Made by a program: the position numbers and the translations under genes. From Costus lasius (Eukaryota > Streptophyta > Magnoliopsida > Zingiberales > Costaceae): DNA of 64,000 nt. The stretch spans positions 6,510,001-6,574,000 of the forward strand of contig JANVAS020000222.1 of assembly GCA_027563935.2 (NCBI GenBank), read 5' to 3'. Below the pieces are notes generated by a model. That model ran no database searches and was not told where the DNA came from. It was given only the letters and a program-made list of their open reading frames with translations. Positions within the stretch are counted from its first letter, which is position 1, and each line of letters opens with the position of its first letter. This document shows positions 35,777 through 49,824 of the stretch, piece by piece.

Positions 35777-37544
35777 GGTGTTCGTTGCTGCAGGAATATA
35801 CAACAATGCAAGAACAGCAAGGTCAGTATCAATGTCTAGAATCAATCCAGGACTTAAGAAAGATTCTTTTCTCACTATTTTGTCTGACTGAAAAATCCAG
35901 TAAACAGTCCGAAAGAGTAACACTCTTTTAGTGAGATGGGATCCAGATTTCATACTTGGTCTCCGCGTCCCGCTCAGGCGAGATAAGATGCACAGAGATG
36001 ACAAGCACTAATTTCTGGTAGGCTGTACCAGCCAATCGCCAACCCGTGCGATTCCTCTTCATCTGGGCAATCCAGCAGACTGTGCCAACTGAGTTGGTAC
36101 AACACAGTCTCTGATCCCACAGATGGCTGCCTCCATGTGCTACCATATGCGCCACATATGTAGCCTACATGGTCAAGCTGACCCGACCTACTCCCTGGAC
36201 CACCACGTGCTATGCTGAGCAACGAGAAGGGATAAATCCCTACTCTGTAACACGCAGGTGAAATCCCGCACTGTCTGAAGATAGATGGACGTGCCCACTG
36301 AGTGGGTACAACACGGCTCCAACGATAATCAGAACAGTGAGGTTTCGCGTCAGAAGACTTACGAGCTTGATATGTTAGCGTTGGATTTTAACGGTCTTTT
36401 AACTTCTTAACTATCATGCAAACCCTATGGTGATAGCAGAAGATAAACTCATGCAGTTCTAATTATATATGGAATAAAAAGAAAGCATGGATCTTATGTG
36501 GTAAAAGCCCATAGAGCCTAAGTAAGACCTTAACCTAATTTTAAGTCTTCACTAGCTCTTCTTGGGTCTTTTGCCTTTCATCTGTTCCAACCCAGGGCCC
36601 TAGCGCTAAGAGCACCTCAGGTGCGCCACCAGGTGAATGCCCCTCTTGGATGTGTGCCTTTGTGTTCTTGTCTGATTGAAACACATTTTAATCTATCTAG
36701 ACAAGGTTGACTCGCAGGTCAACTACACATTATAAATAAATTAAAAATTGTGATTCGCAGATCACAAAATAATAATTTACCAGGCTCGCAGGCCCCAGCA
36801 CAGCACATATTAAAAGGGCAACCCACATAAGATTAAATAAACAAGCACATGGCATCAAATCAACATGTGATCCATTTAACAAGAAAATAAAATTTTGAAA
36901 ACCCCATTGGCATCAATTTTAATTTTCTTATGAGCCCTACAACCTTACAATGGTCCATTGATAGGGATCCACTCATCCATCTAGTCAGATCCTCTATCCC
37001 TTGCATGCACCAAGTCCTAACTGACTCGCGTTGACCTAATGGTCAACCATGCATGCGCCAAGGGCTGAACAACCCTCATGAGTTCTGGCAAGCGGGTGTG
37101 ACCCCGGGCCTAACTCATGTGTTCTTACTGGTTGTCTCAACCAGACCTCGCTACACGCCTAAGATGCAATCGACCTATGGCCACCTTGTGCTTGCGCACA
37201 GGTGCCATCTGGTCGATCCATCTAGGCTGTCAGATGGTCTGATCAGACTATTGGATCCAACATAGAGGTGACTTCAACCCCATCAACCCATCTAAGGGTT
37301 TATTGTAGGCGCCACTTAGATCTAGTGAGGCGCACAAGTGATTAAGTTTTTAAGAAAACCTACATCATTCAACATGCGCCCTCCTTCATCATATATGCGT
37401 GCGCAAGGGAGTAAAAACATACACCATGTATTTTTCACTACTAAACATGAGATGCGCAAGATGCTAACTACTAGATCTACTAGTTAAATACAAACAAGGA
37501 TCACAAATCAACAAGCAATCATATGATTCTACATACAACCGCAT
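35777..37544 (-). other. Leader of copia K
   Basis: Holds the three-hairpin module; hairpin 1 at 36287-36320 has the GGA/TCC outer pair where A, B and F have GGG/CCC. The T-arm-like motif is absent. The acceptor-like TAG before gag reads TAT here. Confidence 0.78.
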
Positions 37545-37556
37545 CCTCTGATACCA
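37545..37556 (-). other. Primer binding site of copia K
   Basis: CCTCTGATACCA, 11 of 12 bases matching the family site; the base furthest from the LTR differs. Confidence 0.88.
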
Positions 37557-37558
37557 AT

Positions 37559-39306
37559 TGTAGAAACCCCTTTCAAGAGGGGGGCCGAAACTTGTAGAAA
37601 ACCCCTTTCAAGAGGGAAGCCGAAACCCTGATTGTGGCGCACATATAGAGTTTTGCAAGCGGAAGATAGGGCTTCATGGGATCGCAATCATAAAAGCATA
37701 TGATCAACTTGTATAAGAGGAATAGATCTAAAAGATCATACCAATGCCATCGATTTGATGATGCCTTGGAAGCAAAGGTTCAAGTGCTCCTTCTCCAAAG
37801 GTGACGCACACAACCGATGACGATAGCTTGCTCTTTGAGTCCTTTGTGCTAGCAAAAGCACTTCAAAGAATCCTTGTCGCGTGAGGGTGTTTCCGAGATG
37901 AAGCTTGGCGAGTGTAACCTTCTTCTTCTCCTTCTCGTCCGAATCCTCGTCCGAATCCTTTCGCCCCCAAAGAGGAACGTTGAGAAGAGATGAGTGAAGT
38001 CGAGCGTTCAAAACGCTTTTGCGTTAAGGTGAAGTCGCCTTCATTACATTCCATAAATGGAAGATATGAAGCCATGCGCCACAACCAAACCAAAAACGCC
38101 TAACGCCTTGAACCAAGCGTTCACCCTTTGTGAACCGGTTCAAGCAACTTTAATCCACTTCAATTTGGTTCAAGAACCAAATTAAACCAGCCCAAGCCAT
38201 GGTCTAGATCTCACTCTGAACCAAAGGGTTCAAGATCTAACCGTTCATCTCTTGATGCTCTTGATCTCACCGATCTAGCATCAACTCTCTCGATCGAAGC
38301 TTACCGATCTCAAGCCCCAATCAATCAAACATGATCAGACCAGATCTCACTTACAATCAGAGTCTCTTTCCCTTTAAACTGAACCTAAACAATTCAGTCC
38401 ACACGATCTGACTTAAGTAAGCCATATCACCAAATTGTGCGACCCTGAGGGTTTCCTTTAAATGTCGGTAACGATAACTCACGTTATCACGATCAGTGAG
38501 GGGTATCTAGCAACACATCACTGTCTCCCGATATAAAGGAAAGAGTCTTCCAAGACTTCACCCAAACCACAGCACAAGCGTGAATCAACTCACTAGGCAT
38601 TACATGTTTCCTTTGCCACTGGATGTTCTTATTGGACAAGCCTGTCAAGCTTGTAACTCCAATATGATGAGCATGATTAGATCAGATGAGCATAGTCACC
38701 TGGGTATGGCCATACACTTTCTCAATCATCTCATCTAGGGGGCCCCTATAGAACACCACACTCCTTCAACAAGGAGACGGCAATCCTCTATCTATCATTA
38801 GTGCCCTAACCTGACTCATGATCATTATCCAAGATAGTCTATAACCATTATGTTTCAAATGATATTGAACTACCTCAAAACAATGACAATCATCATTTAG
38901 AAACACAAGTGATCTCAAGTCAGAGGACATGTGCCACTTGTTGCAATCAAGGATCATTCACATTGTGACAAGCAATTGAATATCCTAGTAGGGTCTGTCC
39001 AGTACATCCAATGTACCTATGAGTCTACATCTTATTCCATGCTCGAAGCATCCTATAAGATTAGAATACATATTAGTCTCAATCATATCAAGGCTGTCTC
39101 ATGTTCACCAAGATATATCGACTAAGGACATTTAGCATGTCAGCCTAGCTGAACAGCTTTGAGACATTATTCAGTAGTACACTTATTACAGCAGACAAGG
39201 TAACAACCTGAATAATAACCATGCCTTTATAAACACAAGAGTTTATTACATGATACTGATACAATCCCAAGGCCTCAAACATTAGCCTTAAGGGCATACC
39301 CCAACA
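37559..39306 (-). repeat. 5' LTR of copia K
   Basis: 1748 bp, one base shorter than the 3' LTR and about six differences by eye. Terminal duplication present. Confidence 0.95.
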
Positions 39307-39311
39307 GTTTG
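39307..39311. repeat. Target duplication GTTTG, right of K
   Basis: Exact match to 30118-30122. Confidence 0.95.
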
Positions 39312-39594
39312 CTATAATTTCTATAGCAGACATATCCTCATGCTGTCGCTGCAGCGGTGGCGTCATAGACGCTAGCATCAGGCAAGCGACATCAATGCTA
39401 TCATTGACATGCTTTTCATAGGCTTCACGAACCGCCCTTGCGGCGTTCGCTGCTGGTTGAGGCGGTATTGCCGTCTCGAGGACATACAGTTTCCTCTCTG
39501 CCTTAAGAACAATCTTAAGGTGTCCGTACCAGTCTGAGAAGTTTGGCCCAGCAAACTTCTCCCTTTCCAGTAGGGATCGCACATTGAAGCTCAT
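39312..39594 (-). pseudogene. Copia F gag, N-terminal piece
   Basis: Starts MSFNVRSLLEREKF at 39594 and ends at MSAIEIIAN where K interrupts. No lesion within this piece. The open frame runs on into the K LTR by chance. Confidence 0.93.
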
Positions 39595-41415
39595 GGTGTT
39601 CGTTGCTGCAGGAATCTACAACAATGCAAGAACAGCAAGGTCAGTATCAATGTTTAGAATCAATCCAGGACTTAAGAAAGATTCTTTTCTCACTATTTTA
39701 TCTGACTGAAAAATCTATTAAAACACTCCGAAAGAGTAACACTCTTTTAGTCAGATGGGATCTAGATTTTATACTTGGTCTCCGCGTCCCGCTCAGGCGA
39801 GATAAGATGCACAGAGAGTACAAGCACTAATCTCTGGTAGGCAGTCCCTGCCAATCGCCAACCCGTGCGATTCCCCTTCATCTGGGCAATCCAGCAGACT
39901 GTGCCAACTGAGTTGGTACAACACAGTCTCTGATCCCACAGATGGCTGCCTCCATATAGCTAACATATGCCCCATATGTAGCCTACATGGTCAAGCTGAC
40001 CTGACCTACTCCCTGGACCACCACGTGCTATGCTGAGCAACGAGAAGCGATAAATCCCTTCTCTGTAACACGCAGGTGAAATCACACACCGTCTGAAGAT
40101 AGATGGGCGTGCCCACTGAGTGGGTACAACACGGCCCCAACGATAGTCAGAACAGTGAGGTTTCGCGCCAGAAGGCATTACGTGCTTGATATTTAGCGTT
40201 GGATTTTAACGGTCTTTTATCTTCTTACTATCAGGCAATCCTATGGCTATAGCAGAAGATAAATAACTCATGCAATTCTAATTATTAAACAATAAAAGAA
40301 AGCATGGATCTTATGTGGTAAAAGCCCATTAAGCCTAAGTAAGACCTTAACCTAAATTAAGTCTTCACTTGCTTTCTTCATGGGGCTTTTTCTTCTCATC
40401 TGGCCCAACCCAGGGCCCAAGCGCCCACTGCAGCTCAAGGTGCGCCCACCAGGAAAATGCGCCTGTCCTAGGGTCGAACCCTAGACCTCCCACCTGGTCA
40501 AGCCACTGCTGCATGCGCCTCTGCCATGTGTGCTTTGTGCTCTTGTCTGATTAAATTACAAATTAATCTATCTAGACAAGATTGACACGCAGGTCAATTA
40601 CACTTATAAATTAAACACAATGTGATTCGCAGATCACAAATAAATATTAATTTACAATTAACCAGGCTCGCAGGCCCCAGCACAGCACACATTAAAGGGC
40701 AACCCACATAAGATGAAATAAACAAGCACATGGCATCCAATCAAACATGTGATCCATTACTAAGAAAATAAAATTTTTTGAAAAACCCATTGTCATCCAT
40801 TTTAATTTTCTTATCTGCCCTACAACCTTACAACGGTCCATTGATAGGGATCCACTCATCTTGTCTAGTTTGATCCACTGCCCTTGCATGCACCAAGTCC
40901 TAACTGACTTGAGTTGACCTAATGGTCAACCATGCATGCGCCAAGGGCTGAACAACCATCATGAGTTCTGGCAAGCGGGTGTGACCCCGGGCCTAACTCA
41001 TGTGCGTTCAATGGTTGTCTCAACCAGACCTCGCTACACGCCTGTGATGCAATCGACCAATAGCCACCTCGTGCTTGTGCACAGGTGCCATCTGGTCGAT
41101 CCATCTAGGCTGTCAGATGGTCTGATCAGACTCTTTGGATCTAACCTAGAGGATGACTTCAACCCCATCAACCCGTCTAAGGGTTTATAGTAGGCGCTTA
41201 GATCTAAGTGAGGCGCGCAAGGGATGAAGTTTTTAAGAAAAACTATACATTCAACATGCGCAACAACATAAGCATCATACATGCGCCACAAAGAATAAAC
41301 ATGCGACAATGCATGCATGTAAAATTTTTCGCATGATGATAACCCTAGATCTATTCACCTCAAACATGGATCACATATTAACATGAAGCAATCATATGAT
41401 CAAGCAATAACATGC
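39595..41415 (-). other. Leader of copia F
   Basis: Very close to the leader of A. Three-hairpin module near 39790-40140 and an intact T-arm-like hairpin at 40468-40484. No gene. Confidence 0.78.
40468..40484 (-). other. tRNA T-arm-like hairpin in F leader
   Basis: Reverse complement of CTAGG-GTTCGAC-CCTAG, as in A at 11929-11945. Confidence 0.45.
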
Positions 41416-41427
41416 GCTCTGATACCA
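41416..41427 (-). other. Primer binding site of copia F
   Basis: GCTCTGATACCA, two bases from the 5' LTR. Confidence 0.93.
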
Positions 41428-41429
41428 AT

Positions 41430-42447
41430 TGAAAGATCCCTTTCTAGAAGGGGGGGCGAAACCCAATAAGTGGCGCAAATAAAATTTCATGCGGAATCAA
41501 GGGTTTCATAAGATCATTAGCAAGAACACATGATCAACTTCATAAAGATTGGATTCATACCATAGCCATTTCGCTTGGATGGCGATTTGGAAGAAGAGAG
41601 AGCGAGAGGATCTCCTCCAAAGGATGTGCACACTAGATGAAGAAGTCGCCTACTCCCTTGGTACTCCTTGTGCTAGCAAGGCTCCAAGAGGTCTCGATCC
41701 GTGAGGGAAGATGAGATGAGTTGCTTGGCGAATTCTCCTTGGCCGAATGCTTCTCTATCTCTCGTTGACACAAGCCACACGAGAACAAGAGCGAAGAGGA
41801 GCGACGAGAGTAACGTTCACATTGAACGTGGGGCGTGGTTTCTAAAAATAGCAAGCCATAAACTCGCCTTCAACTCTCATGCGATCAAGCGTTTACATCA
41901 AGTGAACCGATCGCATACGCCACTCTCTTTGAACCAAGCGTTCACCTAAGTGAACCGGTTCTAATAAGGTTGGTTCAAAGACCAAACCAAAATAGCCCAA
42001 GTCATGGTCTAGATCTAATTGGACCCAATGGTTCCAGATCTAACCGCTCATCTCTGATGCTGCTGATCTCACCGATCTAACATCCATTCTCCCGATCAAA
42101 GCTTACCGATCTCAAGCCCTAATCAATCAAACATGATCAGACCAGATCTCACTTACAATCAGAGATTAAATCCCTTTTAAACTGAACCCAAACAATTCAG
42201 TCCACACGATCTGACTTAAGTAAGCCATATCATCAAATTGTGCGACCCTGAGGGTTTCCTTTAAATGTCGGTAACGATAACTTACGTTATCACGATCAGT
42301 GAGGGGTATCTAGCAACACATCACTGTCTCCCGATATAAAGGAAAGAGTCTTCCAAGACTACACCCAAACCACAACACAAGTGTGAATCTACTCACAAGG
42401 GATACAAGTTTCCTTTGCCACTGGATGTTCTTATTGGACAAGCTAGT
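41430..42447 (-). repeat. 5' LTR of copia F, first part
   Basis: 1018 bp, cut by L. The last five bases CTAGT (42443-42447) are the left target duplication of L. Continues at 51522. Confidence 0.94.
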
Positions 42448-44142
42448 TGAAGAGTCCCCTTCAAGGGGGAGCGCAAGCAGATGAAACCCTAATTCAGCGG
42501 GCGCATGCAATTTTGCTAGGGTTTCAACAACACAATCGCTTATATGCTCATATGATCAACTTTGATAGATTGATTAGATCAAGAAGGAGATCATACCAAT
42601 GCCATCGAATTGGATGGTGCCTTGGAATCAAGAGAACAAAAGAGGTCTCCTCCTTGTCGTCACAAACAAGATGATCAACGGCTACTCTTTGAGATCCTTG
42701 TGCTAGCAAGTTTCTTCAAAGGTTGTCGTATGCAAGGGATGAGATGATTCTCTTTGGCCGAGAGCTCCTTGTCCGTAACCTCTCCTTCTCGTCAATCACC
42801 TCCAAGCGAAAATGCAAGGCGTTGAAGTGAAGTGAGCAACGTTACCACATGGAAGCATTTTGTTTTCAACATTGAAAACCGCCTTCCAAAATAGGTAAGT
42901 CTCAATGGCTCATGCGTTCACATAGTGAACGTTCGAAACTTCCTCTCACTGAACCTCTCATTGAACCAAGCGTTCACATAGTGAACCGGTTCAATTAGAT
43001 TTGGTTCAAAACCCAAATTGAGCCAAGCCACTTGGTCTAGACCATATCAAACCCTAAGGTTCCAGATCTAACCGTTCATCTCCTGATGCTCTTGATCTCA
43101 CCGATCTAGCATCAACTCTCTCGATCGAAGCTTACCGATCTCAAGCCCAAATCAATCAAACATGATCAGACCAGATCTCACTCACAATCAGAGATTAAAT
43201 CCCTTTAAACTGAACCCAAAGAATTCAGTCCACACGATCTGACTTAAGTAAGCCATATCATCAAATTGTGCGACCCTAAGGGTTTCCTTTAAATGTCGGT
43301 AACGATAACTTTCGTTATCACGATCAGTGACGGGTATCTAGCAACACATCACTGTCTCCCGATATAAAGGAAAGAGTCTTCCAAGACTACACCCAAACCA
43401 CAGCACAAGTGTGAATCCATTCACAAGGCATACATATTTCCTTTGCCACTGGATGTTCTTATTGGACAAGCGTGTCAAGCCTGTAACTCCAATATGATGA
43501 GCATGATTAGATCAGATGATCATAGTCACCTGGGTATGGCCATACACTTTCTCAATCATCTCATTTAGGGGGGGGGGCCCTTTAGAACATCACACTCCTT
43601 AAACAAGGAGATGGCAATCCTGTATCTATCACTAGTGCCCTAACCTGACTCATGATCATTATCCAAGATAGTTTATAACCATTATGTTTCAAATGATATT
43701 GAACTACCTCAAAACAATGACAATCATCATTTAGAAACACAAGTGATCTCAAGTCAGAGGACATGTGCCACTTGTTGCAAACAAGGATTATTCACGTTGT
43801 GACAAGCAATTGAATATCCTAGTAGGGTCTGTCCAGTACATCCAATGTACCCATGTGTCTACATCTTATTCCATGCTCGAAGCATCCTATAAGATTAGAA
43901 CACATATTAGTCTCAATCATATCAAGGCTGTCTCGTGTTCACCAAGATATCTCGACTAAGGACATATAGCATGTCAGCCTAGCTGAACAGCTTTGAGACA
44001 TTATTCAGAAGTACATTTATTGCTGCAGACAATGTAACAAACTGAATAACAACCGTTGCCTTTATAAACATAAGAGTTTTTATACATGATACTCATAGAA
44101 TCCCTAGGCCTCAAACATTAGCCTTAAGGGCATCCCCCAACA
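42448..44142 (-). repeat. 3' LTR of copia L
   Basis: 1695 bp, TGAAGAGTCC to CCAACA. Terminal palindrome CCCCTTCAAGGGG. LTR hairpin loop TTTC here, GAAA in sense. A run of nine G near 43568 is longer than in the partner LTR. Confidence 0.95.
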
Positions 44143-44153
44143 ATCTCCCACTT
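44143..44153 (-). other. Polypurine tract of copia L
   Basis: Reverse complement AAGTGGGAGAT next to the 3' LTR. Confidence 0.88.
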
Positions 44154-44162
44154 GCACTTAAT

Positions 44163-47100
44163 CTAATGGTTGAGAAATCTCAAACCCATATTATTACAGT
44201 GCTTCTCATGCTTCTGCTGCGCCAGAGGCTTGGTAAGCGGGTCAGCCAGATTGTCATCTGTATGAACCTTGCAGATTTTGATCTCGCCTCGATCAATGAT
44301 CTCCCGGATCAAGTGAAACCGTCTCTGTATGTGCTTGGACTTCTGGTGCGACCGTGGTTCCTTTGCTTGTGCAATTGCTCCAGTGTTATCACAAAAGATA
44401 ACCAAAGGATCTGCACTCGAAGGAACAACACCAAGTTCTCTCACGAACTTACGAATCCATACTGCCTCCTTGGATGCTTCCGAGGCTGCAACATACTCGG
44501 CTTCTGTTGTGGAATCAGCAACAGTAGACTGTTTGAAACTTTTCCACACCACTGCTCCTCCATTCAAGCTAAAAACATAGCCTGATTGCGATCGGAAATC
44601 ATCCTGGTCCGACTGGAATGAAGTGTCAGTATATCCTTCAATACTGAGTTCTTCCTGACCACCATATATCAAGAACATATCTTTGGTCCTCCGCAGATAT
44701 TTCAAAATGTTCTTGACTGCAATCCAGTGTGCCTGACCTGGATTACTTTGGAATCGACTGGTTACGCTTAACCCGTAAGCAACGTCTGGGCGAGTACACA
44801 ACATCGCATACATAATGGACCCAATAGCCGAAGCATAAGGCGTATTGTCCATTTCATCTTTCTCAGTCTGTGTTTGTAGACACTGACTCTTTGAAAGATT
44901 CAGACCATGTCTGACTGGAAGATGTCCTCTTTTAGAATTCTCTAAATGGAATCTCTCTAGGACTTTATCGATGTAAGTACTCTGGCACAGCCCGAGAAGC
45001 CTCTTAGATCTATCCCTGTAGATCTTCACACCTAATACATAGGCTGCTTCTCCTAGATCTTTCATCTGGAAACATATTCCTAACCATGCTTTAACAGCAT
45101 GCAGTTCAGGAATATCGTTTCAAATGATCAAGATATCATCGACGTAGAGGACTAGGAAAGTAATTACGCTCCCACTAAACCTCTTATATACACACGGGTC
45201 ATCTTCATTCTTGATGAAACCAAACTCAGAGATTGATTCATCAAAACGAATATTCCAGCTTATAGATGCTTGTTTAAGTCCATAAATGGACTTCTTTAAC
45301 TTGCATATTTTATGACGATCTGATGGATTAGTGAAACCTTCAGGTTGTGTCATATACACATCCTCATCGAGTTTTCCATTAAGGAAAGCGGTCTTCACAT
45401 CCATCTGCCAGATCTCATAATCGTAATATGCTGCTATCGCGAAAAGAATCCGAATAGACTTGAACATGGCTACAGGAGAGAAAGTTTCATCATAATCTAT
45501 CCCGTAGATTTGTTTGAAACCTTTCGCAACTAGCCTGCCTTTATAGGTAACCACGTTACCATCCATGTCAATCTTCTTCTTGAAGATCCATTTACAGCCT
45601 ATAGGGATTACTCCCGGAGGCGGATCAACCAAATCCCAGACTTGGTTATCTGACATGGAGTCCATCTCGGCTCGCATAGCTTCAAGCCGTCTCGTTGACT
45701 CCGGTCCACTGACCGCATCCGCATAAGTAAGGGGTTCATCATTATCAATGATGTAGACTCCGTCATAGCGCTCAGGCTGTCGACGGATCCTTCCCGATCT
45801 TCGCGGTTCCCGTGATATCTGAGCCTCAGGTTGTTCAATAACCTGTTCTACCGGCTCAGGCTCATCCAACTGAGCTTGACTACTTTGTCCTTCCTCTGGA
45901 TTCTCATCCAGCTTTATTTCTCTCCCACTGGCCTCTTGCAGAAGAAACTCCTTCTCAAGAAATATGGCCGTCCGAGCAACAAATACCTTGTTCTCTTTGG
46001 GATCGTAGAAATAATAACCCTTAGTTTCCTTAGGGTAACCGACAAAGATACATTTCTCAGATCTGCTCTCTAGTTTCCCAGAGGCGAGCTTTTTGACATA
46101 AGCCTCGCAGCCCCAGATCCTGATAAATGTCAAGCTAGGCTGTTTCCCATACCATAACTCATATGGAGCCTTCGAAACTGCCTTGGATGGCACTCGGTTT
46201 AGTACCTTTGCAGCTGTTTCCAGTGCAAAACCCCAAAAGGAATATGGAAGAGTAGCCAGACTCATCATAGAACGAACCATATCAAGTAACGTTCTATTTC
46301 TCCTCTCGGACACACCATTCCATTGCGGTGTTCCTGGCGGAGTGAGCTGTGAGATAATCCCACACTCTTTTAGATAGTCAGTAAACGCATGACTCAAGTA
46401 TTCTCCACCTCGATCAGAACGAAGTGCCTTGATATTTCGGCCTAGCTGATTCTGTACTTCATTTTTGAACTCTTTGAACTTGTCAAAAGATTCACTCTTA
46501 TGTCTCATTAGATAGACATACCCATATCTACTGAAATCATCAGTAAAGGTAATGAAGTACTGATAGCCACCTCTGGCATGTTTACTAAATGGCCCACATA
46601 CATCAGTGTGTATAAGGTCAAGTAAACCTGAAGCCCTTTGACCTTTGTTAGGAAAAGGGGACTTCGTCATTTTACCCATCAAACAAGCTTTGCATGTATC
46701 AATCTCCTCATAGGAGAATGATCCCAGCAGTCCATGATCATGCAACCGCTTAATGCGCTTCTTGTTAATATGGCCTAAACGACTATGCCATAGCAAGGTG
46801 CTGTCATCAGCATACTTGGCTTTCTTATTATCAATGTTCTGTATAGAATATTCCATGTCCAACATGAATAACCCATTGTTAATTGAACCAGTAGCATAAA
46901 CAATATTATCAAGAGTAAGATAACACTTTGAAATCTTGCATTCAAAGGAAAACCCTTTCCTGACAAGAGCAGGAATAGAGATAATATTTTTGGTAATACT
47001 GGGTACAAAGTAACAATTGTTTAATTCTAATACAATGCCAGATGGTAATGAGATGTAATAATCCCCTACAGCAACAGCAGCAACCCATGCCCCGTTTCCA

Positions 47101-48047
47101 ACTCGTAGGTCCACCTCATGCTGTCCCACCTGCCTTCTTCTCTTGAGTTCCTGTACATTTGAACAAATGTAAACTCCACATGCAGTGTCCAACACCCATG
47201 AAATAGAAGAAGATGAAACCATGACTTCCGTCACGTATATACCTGAGCCAGAAGCGATGCTTCCCCTCTTATCTCCTTGGAGCGCTTTACAGTCCTTTTT
47301 CCAGTGACCCAGCTGGCCACAGTGGAAACACCTGTTGTCCTTTGACCGCTTAACCTTCTGTTTCAGAGCCTTACTGTGGTTCTTGACAGGGGCTTTGCCC
47401 TTCTTCCCCTTCTTCTTGTTCCTGGAAGGAACCATTAAGTCAGAGGTTGAAGGCTTTCCCTTCAGAGTTTCCTCAGTAGTCAAGAGCATATTCAGCAGCT
47501 CTGCCGGAGTACAATCGATTTTGTTCATATTAAAGTTAATAATGAACGCATCGAAAGAAGGCGGGAGAGACTGCAGAATAATGTCTACAGCAAGCTCCTG
47601 GTTGATGGTATGCCCCAGTTTCTCCAGAGCCTCCTTGTGCCCAATCATCTTGAGCACGTGAGCTCCCACTGGGCTTCCTTCAGCCAGTTTGCTCTGAAAG
47701 AAAAGCTTTGTCAGATTATAGCGTTCTGTCCTCGCCTGTGCAGCATACAGCATCTTGAGGTTCGCTATAATCTCTATAGCCGACATATCCTCATGCTGAC
47801 GCTGCAGCGGTGGCGTCATAGACGCTAGCATCAGGCAAGCAACATCAATGCTATCATTGACATGCTTTTCATAGGCATCGCGAACCGCCCTTGCGGCGTT
47901 CGCAGCGAGTTGAGGCGGCACAGCTGTCTCGAGGACATACAGTTTCCTCTCTGCCTCAAGAACGATCTTAAGGTGTCCGAACCAGTCTGAGAAGTTTGGC
48001 CCAGCAAACTTCTCCCTTTCCAGTAGGGATCGCACATTGAAGCTCAT
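44163..48047 (-). pseudogene. Copia L gag-pol polyprotein, single premature stop
   Basis: A 1294-codon frame from ATG at 48045-48047 to TAG at 44163-44165, identical in length to A. Gag, CCHC knuckle, protease (WVLDTACGVY), integrase (HHCC, D-D-E), RT (YVDD) and RNase H are all in one frame. The only lesion is GGA to TGA at 45120-45122 (codon 976), five codons after YVDD, which removes the end of RT and RNase H. Gag, protease and integrase are still encoded, so L could supply those in principle (inference). Confidence 0.96.
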
Positions 48048-49810
48048 GGTGTTCGTTGCTGCAGGAATCTACAACAATGCAAGAACAGCAAGGTCAGTAT
48101 CAATGTTTAGAATCAATCCAAGACTTAAGAAAGATTCTTTTCTCACTATTTTATCTGACTGAAAAATCCATTAAACAGTCCGAAAGAGTAACACTCTTTT
48201 AGTGAGATGGGATCCAGATTTCATACTTGGTCTCCGCGTCCCGCTCAGGCGAGATAAGATGCACAGAGAGTACAAGCACTAATCTCTGGTAGGCTGTCCC
48301 AGCCAATCGCCAACCCGTGCGATTCCCCTTCATCTGGGCAATCCAGCAGACTGTGCCAACTGAGTTGGTACAACACAATCTCTGACCCCACAGATGGCTG
48401 CCTCCATGTACTACCATATGCTCCACATATGTAGCCTACATGGTCAAGCTGACCCGACCTACTCCCTGGACCACCACGTGCTATGCTGAGCAACGAGAAG
48501 CGATAAATCCCTTCTCTGTAACACGCAGGTGTAATCCCGCACCGTCTGAAGATAGATGGACGTGCCCACTGAGTGGGTACAACACGGCTCCAACGATAGT
48601 CAGAACAGTGAGGTTTCGCGTCAGAAGGCTATCGAGCTTGATATTTTAGCGTTGGATTTTAACGGTCTTTTATCTTCTTAACTATCATGGAAACCCTATG
48701 GTGATAGCAGAAGATAACTAAACATGCAATTCTAATTATAAGCAATAAGTAGAAAGCATGCTGATCTTATGTGGTAAACGCCCAATAACCCTAAGTAAGA
48801 CCTTAAGTTATCTTAAGTCTTCACTTGCTTCTTGGGTCTTTTGCCTCTCATCTGGCCCAGACCAGGGCCTAAGCGCCCTATGCAGCTCAGGTGCGCCCAC
48901 CAGGTCAAGTCACTGCTGCATGCGCCTTGCAATGTGTGCTTTGAGCCCTTGTCAGATTAAATTACAAGTTAATATATCTAGACAAGATTGACTCGCAGGT
49001 CAATTACATTTTATAAATTAATTAACATGTGATGCACAGATCACAATAATAATAATTTACAATTGATCCAGGCTCGCAGGCCCTAGCACAGCACACATTA
49101 AATGGGCAACCCACATAAGATGAAATAGACAAACATCATGGCATCAAATCAACATGTGATCCATTAAGAAAATAAAATTTTGAAAACCCATTGGCATCAA
49201 TTTTAGTTTTCTTATATGCCCTACCACCTTACAACGGTCCATTAATAGGGATCCACTCATCAAACTAGTTAGATCCACTGCCCTTGCATGCACCAAGTCC
49301 TAACTGACTTGAGTTGACCTAATGGTCAACCATGCATGCGCAAAGGGCTGAACAACCCTCATGAGTTTTGGCAAGCGGGTGTGACCCCGGGCCTAACTCA
49401 TGTGCGTTCATAGGTTGTCTCAACCAGACATCGCTACACGCCTTTGATGCAGTCGACCTATAGCCACCTAATGCATGCGCATAGGTGCCATCTGGTCGAC
49501 CCATCTAGGCTGCAGATGGTCTGATCAGACTAGTTGGATCTGAACTAGAGATGACTTCAACCCTACTAACCCGTCTAAGGGTTTATTGTAGGTGCGGCTT
49601 AGATCTAATGAAAGTCGCGCATGTCATTTAGGGTTTTAGAAAAACAACTACAACAACATGATAGAAGCGCAACCAACATACATGCGCCAAGGAAACATAC
49701 AAGTTTCGGCATGTATAATATTTACATGTAAATCTCGCATGTAATGAAGATCTAAGCATACAAGGATCACATAACATACATAGCAATCATATGAACCATA
49801 TAAGAACCTC
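48048..49810 (-). other. Leader of copia L
   Basis: Three-hairpin module with the GGA/TCC form of hairpin 1 (near 48558-48591). The segment that holds the T-arm motif in A and F is missing; its edges in A are short direct repeats of the ACCNGGTG type. Confidence 0.78.
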
Positions 49811-49822
49811 GCTCTGATACCA
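49811..49822 (-). other. Primer binding site of copia L
   Basis: GCTCTGATACCA, two bases from the 5' LTR. Confidence 0.93.
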
Positions 49823-49824
49823 AT

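Larger units (their letters stand above)
30123..39306 (-). mobile_element. Copia element K, complete but coding-dead
   Basis: 9184-bp minus-strand element inside F gag, target duplication GTTTG. LTRs of 1749 and 1748 bp differ at only about six positions by eye, the closest pair in the window, yet gag-pol has five lesions. Both LTRs carry a duplicated 3' terminus. Confidence 0.96.

Noticed and set aside
39145..39594. 149-residue open frame with a novel C-terminus
   Set aside because: A junction artefact: F gag reads into the LTR of K after the insertion.
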